From positions 1 through 8,855 of the forward strand of contig DZCT01000199.1 in assembly GCA_022736535.1 (NCBI GenBank): a stretch of DNA of 8,855 nucleotides, given 5' to 3'. A program made the position numbers and the translations under genes. The notes under the pieces were generated by a model. That model did no database searches. It was not told the DNA's origin and saw nothing but the letters and a program-made list of their open reading frames with translations. Positions within the stretch are counted from its first letter, which is position 1. Each line of letters opens with the position of its first letter. The DNA is from Desulfatirhabdium butyrativorans (GTDB lineage: Bacteria; Desulfobacterota; Desulfobacteria; Desulfobacterales; JAIFKL01). Positions 5,374 through 8,855 of this stretch are shown in pieces.

Positions 5374-7094
5374 TCATTCCCATGCGTAAGTTGCCGCTAA
5401 TTCAGGGTCTTTCTGCCAGGGGGCTTTCAGATATGTCCAGATTTTGCTGTTGACCATTCGGTCAATTTCTTTGTAGAAATTGACTGCGCCTTTGAATCCC
5501 GCATAAGGACCGCCGTAGTCATAGCTGTGCAGTTGTTTCAGCGGAATGCCGAATTTCTGAACCGTGTATTTTTCTTTAATGCCTGCACAGAAAATATCCG
5601 GTTTCCAGAGGTCTATCAATTGTTCTGTCTCATACTGGCTGATGTCGTCAATCACCAGCGTCTGCTCACACATGTCCGGCATCATGCCTTCATAATCCTT
5701 GAATCTGACTCCCTGTTTTGTGAGAGATTCCATCGCTTCGGGGCTTTTTCTCGGACGATACCGCTCCGGGTCTGCGCTGACCTCAAGCTCCTCAATGTTT
5801 CTGCTGTCTGCGTCAACTTTGAGATGAGGCAGAACATGCCTGCCTTCGTAGTCATCCCTGTGTGCAAACTCATAACCTGCGGACACCGATGTCATGCCGA
5901 GTTCTTTAAAAAGTTCCTGATAATGATGCGCCCGTGAGCCGCCCACAAAGAGCATGGCGCGTTTTCCCTCGGTTCTCGGTCTGACTTCTGCCAGAGCCTT
6001 TTCAACATCGGGCATTTCCTCGGCAATGACGGCTTCGACTTTATCAATCAACTCCTGCTCTCCGTAGTATTGAGCAATTTTTCTGAGCGATTTTGCCGTT
6101 GCCTCGGAGCCGATAAAGTTTACTTTTATCCAAGGAATGCCGAATTTTTTCTCCATCATCTCAGCTACATAGTTGATAGAACGATGGCACATGATGAGAT
6201 TCATATCCGCAGTGTGCGCGTTGGCAAACCGGTCAATGCTCGAATTTCCGCTGAAAGTCGAAATCAGCGTGACTCCGCATTTATCAAATATGCGTTCAAT
6301 CTCAAACGCGTCGCCGCCGATGTTGTATTCTCCCAGCAGGTTGATTTTGTACCGGAGCGTATGGAAGCTATCCATACGCTTACGCCATTGCCGATGTTGT
6401 ATTCTCCCAGCAGGTTGATTTTGTACTTGCCTTCTTTCACCGTGTCGTCAAGTCCGATGACATGCTTGAAAATACCGTTGTTGGCGATGTGGTGTCCTGC
6501 CGATTGACTCACGCCCTTGTAGCCCTCGCAACTGAAAGCAAAGATGTTAATCCCCAGTTTTTCCTTCATTTCTCGCGCCACCGAATGCACATCATCGCCG
6601 ATCAGCCCCACGGGACAGGTGGCAAAAATACCGATGGCTTTGGGCTTGAAGGTGTCATAAGCCTCCTGAATCGCCTGTTTCAGCTTTTTCTCGCCGCCGA
6701 AAACAATCTCCTGCTCCTGCATGTCCGTTGTGAAGCAATACGTCATGAAATTATGGTCATCAGGACTTTTAGGTTTGGTCTGGTTCCGCCGGGTGAGCCA
6801 ACTGTAAAAGCCGCATCCCACAGGACCGTGCGTCAGATTTATGATGTCTCGCGTGGGACCCAGCACCACGCCTTTGCATCCCGCATAACAGCAGCCGCGC
6901 TGAGAGATAATCCCCGGAATGGTTCTCACATTCGCCTGAATTTCCTCGGCATCCCGGTCTTTTATCACGATCTGCTTGGAACGTCTCCGCGCCACCTTTG
7001 CCGGATATTTGCCTAATAACTCCTGCTTCATCTTTTCAGGCGGAATCAGCTCTGTTTCAACAACTGTTTTCTCTTCTTTTAACAAGGCTTCCAT
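5374..7094 (-). pseudogene. nifD: nifD, nitrogenase MoFe protein alpha chain, interrupted by 74 extra bases
   Basis: NifD holds FeMo-co, the N2-reducing site. Two overlapping frames encode it: 7094-6264 (N-terminal part) and one running to 5374 (C-terminal part). Removing one 37-bp repeat copy plus the 37-base spacer (74 bases) joins them into a 548-residue protein. In that protein the P-cluster cysteines are Cys68 (RGCCYAGC), Cys94 (GPVGCGFYSW) and Cys160 (FATCPVGLIGDD). The cofactor ligands are Cys278 (IMCHRSINY) and His498 (QLHSYDYGGPY). Gln197 and His201 (GVSQSAGHH), Arg102 and Arg363 (VGGSR) are also kept. The Cys-His distance is about 53 residues longer than in Azotobacter, as in Clostridium pasteurianum. 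The start is ATG 7094-7092 with GGAGGGG upstream; an earlier ATG at 7193 lies inside nifI2. As written, frame A leaves NifD after GEYNIG and stops at 6266-6264. The cause could be real mutation, a recoded or reversible insertion, or assembly error; everything else in the gene looks under selection. Confidence 0.9.
6316..6426. repeat. 37-bp direct repeat around a 37-base spacer inside nifD
   Basis: The identical 37-bp segments 6316-6352 and 6390-6426 encode nifD residues YKINLLGEYNIG in frame. Bases on either side differ, so the repeat is exactly 37 bp and the period is 74, which is 2 modulo 3. The spacer 6353-6389 is not nifD sequence. It contains a hairpin with 10-bp arms agcgtatgga (6356-6365) and tccatacgct (6371-6380) around agcta. 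No stop codon occurs in the spacer in the upstream nifD frame. Confidence 0.95.
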
Positions 7095-7098
7095 ATTT

Positions 7099-7105
7099 CC
7101 CCTCC
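7099..7105 (-). promoter_or_regulatory. nifD Shine-Dalgarno site
   Basis: GGAGGGG on the minus strand, with its GGAGG core six bases before ATG 7094-7092. It fixes the nifD start and rules out the longer frame that would begin inside nifI2 at 7193. Confidence 0.85.
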
Positions 7106-7119
7106 GGTTTATTGAGACA

Positions 7120-7500
7120 TCACGCGTCGTCAAGTACGCGGTTGCCGTGTTCCCCTGTTCTGACGCTGACCGCATCCAATAAGGGCGTGACAAAGATGAT
7201 GCCGTCGCCGGATTTTCCGGTGTGGTTCACTTTCATGATGGTTTTGACAGTCTTTTCCACCAATTTCTCAGGCACGGCAACAAACAGAATCCGTTTGGGA
7301 ATCAGGCGGTTGCTCTGTCCCAACTGAGCAATGGCTTCCTCATAGCCTTTTTCCGCGCCTTTGAGCAGTTTCAGATCAATGATGCCCTTTCCTCTGCCCA
7401 GCGCATCCCTTGCCGTCATGGAAGATATGCCCGCATCAGCCAATGCCCGCTTGGTTTTGTTCATCATATTCATGCGGATAACCGCGATGACTTCTTTCAT
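7120..7500 (-). CDS. nifI2: PII-like nitrogenase regulator NifI2
   Basis: NifI2 acts with NifI1 as a hetero-oligomeric PII-family switch that binds the MoFe protein and blocks nitrogenase when ammonium is available; 2-oxoglutarate and ATP relieve it (shown in Methanococcus maripaludis). The 126-residue product has the PII ferredoxin-like pattern: beta-strand MKEVIAVIRM at 1-10, GRGKGIIDLKLL around 35-46 leading to a T-loop region longer and different from GlnB, ILFVAVPEKLVEKTV at 71-85, and the nucleotide-binding B-loop NHTGKSGDGIIFV at 92-104. It ends in a charged tail (RTGEHGNRVLDDA). ATG 7500-7498 overlaps the nifI1 stop as ATGA, with GAGGTGA five bases upstream inside nifI1, so the two are probably translationally coupled in equal amounts. 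nifD starts 25 bases downstream. Confidence 0.93.
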   Translation of the reverse strand: MKEVIAVIRMNMMNKTKRALADAGISSMTARDALGRGKGIIDLKLLKGAEKGYEEAIAQLGQSNRLIPKRILFVAVPEKLVEKTVKTIMKVNHTGKSGDGIIFVTPLLDAVSVRTGEHGNRVLDDA

Positions 7501-7853
7501 ATCTTCACCTCTTCAATTTTTCCTCCTGCGCTCTCTTTCATGCCGGAACTGATGGTATAGACTTCCTCCACGGGAACAACAAAAATTTTCCCATCGCCGT
7601 AAGCGCCTTTTTCGCCGGTTCGAGCCGCCTTGATGATGGTCTTTATGACAAAATCCTTATCCTCATTCTTTACTACCGTGAGGAGCAATTCTTTGGGAAT
7701 TTCATCATAGGTGACTTCGCCGATTTTTATGCCCCGCTGCTTGCCCCGCCCCACAACCGACATTTTCGTCACGCCCGGAAAACCGGCTTCCATCAGCGCG
7801 GTGAGTACATTGTCAACTTTTTCAGGTCTTACGATGGATCGTATCATTATCAT
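7497..7853 (-). CDS. nifI1: PII-like nitrogenase regulator NifI1
   Basis: NifI1 is the first of the paired PII-like proteins encoded between nifH and nifD in anaerobic diazotrophs. With NifI2 it senses 2-oxoglutarate and ATP/ADP and shuts off NifDK by direct binding. The 118-residue product shows the family marks: MIRSIVRPEKVDNVLTALME at the N-terminus, VVGRGKQRGIKIGEVTYDEIP at about 33-53 covering the start of the T-loop (in place of the GlnB signature), ELLLTVV, and the B-loop TGEKGAYGDGKIFV at 79-92. The start is ATG 7853-7851, with AAAGGAG nine bases upstream; a second in-frame ATG two codons on is too far from it. The TGA overlaps the nifI2 ATG. A strong palindrome separates it from nifH and probably sets its level below nifH. 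Confidence 0.94.
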   Translation of the reverse strand: MIMIRSIVRPEKVDNVLTALMEAGFPGVTKMSVVGRGKQRGIKIGEVTYDEIPKELLLTVVKNEDKDFVIKTIIKAARTGEKGAYGDGKIFVVPVEEVYTISSGMKESAGGKIEEVKI

Positions 7854-7871
7854 AATCAGATTCTCCTTTAG

Positions 7872-7904
7872 ACAAACTAAGTTTCTTTAAGAAACTTAGT
7901 TTGT
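7872..7904 (-). promoter_or_regulatory. Perfect 16-bp-arm hairpin between nifH and nifI1
   Basis: Arms 7872-7887 (acaaactaagtttctt) and 7889-7904 are perfect inverted copies around one base, so the RNA stem is about 14 bp with a small loop. It begins three bases after the nifH stop, and its far end is directly followed by the nifI1 Shine-Dalgarno site. On the nif strand no U-tract follows, so it is not a standard terminator. A 3' hairpin that protects nifH mRNA, or an RNase processing site giving excess Fe protein, fits its place; that is inference from other nif operons. Confidence 0.65.
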
Positions 7905-7907
7905 TAT

Positions 7908-8732
7908 TTAAGCTGCGAGTCCGTAACTGATTAACAGCGATTCTAATTCTTCTATGGCCAAAGGTTTGGGTATGACGTGCATTTCATTCTCCTCGATTTT
8001 CCGCGCAAGCGTTCTGTATTCATCTGCCTGCGGGTGTTTCGGGTCAAACTCGATCACCGTTTTTCTGTTGATTTCAGCTTTTTGAACCATGTTGTCTCGC
8101 GGAATAAAATGGATCATCTGAGTTCCCAATTTTTCCGCCAGCGCGAGGATCATCTCCTGTTCGTTATCCACTTTCCGGCTGTTGCAGATCAGACCGCCGA
8201 GCCGCACACCTCCGGCTTCCGCAAATTTGACGATGCCTTTGCAGATATTGTTCGCCGCGTACATCGCCATCATCTCGCCGGATACCACGATGTAGATTTC
8301 CTTTGCCTTGCCTTCCCGGATCGGCATGGCAAATCCGCCGCAGACCACGTCGCCGAGAACATCGTAAAAAGCGTAGTCTAACTTCTCGCTTTCAGCATAC
8401 GCGCCCAACTGCTCCAGCATATTAATAGAGGTGATAATCCCGCGTCCTGCACAGCCCACGCCCGGCTCCGGTCCGCCGGATTCAACGCAAACGGTTCCTG
8501 AAAATCCTTTTTTCCGAATATCTTCAAGCTCCACATCTTCGCCTTCTTCACGAAGCGTATCCAAAACGGTGCGTTGGGCAAGTCCTCCCAGCAGAAGCCG
8601 GGTCGAATCTGCTTTGGGGTCGCATCCCACGACCATCACTTTGCGTCCCATCTCTGCCAGCCCCGCAACCGTGTTTTGGGTAGTGGTGGATTTGCCGATG
8701 CCGCCTTTTCCGTAAATCGCAATCTTTCTCAT
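7908..8732 (-). CDS. nifH: Nitrogenase Fe protein (dinitrogenase reductase) NifH
   Basis: NifH is the homodimeric ATP-dependent reductase that delivers electrons one at a time to the MoFe protein and is also needed in FeMo-co and P-cluster maturation. The 274-residue product is full length. It has the P-loop GKGGIGKS (8-15), switch I GCDPKADST (36-44), switch II DVLGDVVCGGF (124-134) and the two cysteines that bind the shared 4Fe-4S cluster, Cys94 (GVGCAGRG) and Cys131 (VVCGGF). Arg97 is the residue ADP-ribosylated by DraT in some diazotrophs; no draT is visible here, and regulation by the adjacent NifI pair is more likely. ATG 8732-8730 follows AAAGGA with seven bases between. It is the first gene of the cluster in this window. 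The sequence style (LLLGGLAQRTVLDTLREEGE) fits cluster III NifH, but this is judged by eye. Confidence 0.98.
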   Translation of the reverse strand: MRKIAIYGKGGIGKSTTTQNTVAGLAEMGRKVMVVGCDPKADSTRLLLGGLAQRTVLDTLREEGEDVELEDIRKKGFSGTVCVESGGPEPGVGCAGRGIITSINMLEQLGAYAESEKLDYAFYDVLGDVVCGGFAMPIREGKAKEIYIVVSGEMMAMYAANNICKGIVKFAEAGGVRLGGLICNSRKVDNEQEMILALAEKLGTQMIHFIPRDNMVQKAEINRKTVIEFDPKHPQADEYRTLARKIEENEMHVIPKPLAIEELESLLISYGLAA

Positions 8733-8761
8733 TTTTCTGTCCTTTCTTTTAGATATTTATT

Positions 8762-8843
8762 TCTCGCAAAGGCGCAAAGTACACAAAGGAACAAAGAGAT
8801 ATTATAAAAGCTTTTCTTTGCGACCTTTGCGTTCTTTGCGAGA
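8762..8843. repeat. Degenerate 'cgcaaag' inverted repeat in the nifH leader
   Basis: The left arm 8762-8779 (tctcgcaaaggcgcaaag) and right arm 8825-8843 are inverted copies with a one-base indel and a mismatch; looser 'cgcaaag/acaaagg' units continue inward on both sides. It belongs to a widespread family of dispersed intergenic repeats. It occupies most of the 123 bp upstream of nifH, so the nifH promoter is either inside it or beyond the window edge. Seven T follow it on the plus strand (8849-8855), but no plus-strand gene here would need a terminator. Confidence 0.6.
8801..8806 (-). promoter_or_regulatory. Possible -10 box for nifH (weak)
   Basis: TATAAT on the minus strand lies about 70 bases before the nifH start, in the loop of the inverted repeat. 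No recognisable -35 hexamer sits 16-18 bases upstream (the sequence there is purine rich), and no sigma-54 -24/-12 pair or TGT-N10-ACA NifA site is visible in the 123-bp leader. It may be a chance AT-rich match. Confidence 0.25.
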
Positions 8844-8855
8844 GACTATTTTTTT

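Noticed and set aside
6316..6426. Repeat-spacer-repeat of 37/37/37 bp looking like a minimal CRISPR unit
   Set aside because: The repeat is nifD coding sequence (YKINLLGEYNIG), there are only two copies and one spacer, and no cas gene is present.
6316..6426. Cyanobacterial-style nifD excision element
   Set aside because: Those elements are kilobases long and carry a recombinase (XisA). Here the inserted material is 74 bases with no gene. Only precise loss through the direct repeats is comparable.
6462..7016. 184-codon plus-strand open frame opposite nifD
   Set aside because: It is a shadow of the conserved nifD coding strand with no recognisable product or ribosome site. The same holds for plus-strand frames at 2359-2805, 5527-5937 and 7977-8381.
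7095..7193. Longer NifD start at 7193
   Set aside because: The extra N-terminus lies inside nifI2, has no ribosome site and does not resemble NifD. ATG 7094 has a strong GGAGGGG.
7872..7904. Intrinsic terminator after nifH
   Set aside because: On the nif strand no U-run follows the stem, and nifI1 begins immediately with its own Shine-Dalgarno site.
8762..8855. Terminator for a plus-strand gene (hairpin plus seven T)
   Set aside because: There is no plus-strand gene before it in this window; the hairpin is a degenerate dispersed repeat and the T run begins six bases past the stem.

Overview
This window carries a molybdenum nitrogenase (nif) cluster, with every recognisable gene on the minus strand. 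In transcription order, from high to low coordinates, it reads nifH - nifI1 - nifI2 - nifD - nifK - nifE - nifN - (nifB fragment). The two PII-like genes between nifH and nifD, the roughly 50-residue enlargement in NifD between its Cys and His cofactor ligands, and the short N-terminus of NifK are all typical of strictly anaerobic diazotrophs with 'cluster III' nitrogenase (sulfate-reducing Desulfobacterota, green sulfur bacteria, clostridia, Methanosarcina). Many REP-like intergenic repeats and the protein character make a Desulfobacterota-like anaerobe my best guess. That assignment is inference and would need a NifH or NifD tree.

Layout. 8733-8855 is the nifH leader, with a Shine-Dalgarno site and a degenerate inverted repeat of the 'cgcaaag' type. 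7120-8732 holds intact nifH, nifI1 and nifI2, with a 16-bp-arm palindrome in the nifH-nifI1 gap and an ATGA overlap between the nifI genes. 5374-7094 is nifD, broken in frame by 74 extra bases: a 37-bp coding segment is present twice around a 37-base hairpin-forming spacer. 2371-5291 holds intact nifK and nifE, and 695-2086 holds intact nifN. 51-370 is only the first third or so of nifB; it has a one-base frameshift and ends abruptly in unrelated sequence. The nifD-nifK, nifK-nifE, nifE-nifN and nifN-nifB gaps are all filled by palindromes and repeats, including a 148-bp MITE-like element with an 8-bp target duplication. The H-I1-I2-D gaps are short and free of dispersed repeats.

How the genes work together. 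NifH (Fe protein) feeds electrons to NifDK (MoFe protein). NifB makes the FeS precursor of FeMo-co, which is matured on NifEN. NifI1/NifI2 switch off NifDK after translation when nitrogen is sufficient. As written, the window could not make NifDK or NifB in one reading frame. Either the cluster is decaying, the lesions are bypassed or reversible, or the assembly has errors. This is the most interesting question here.
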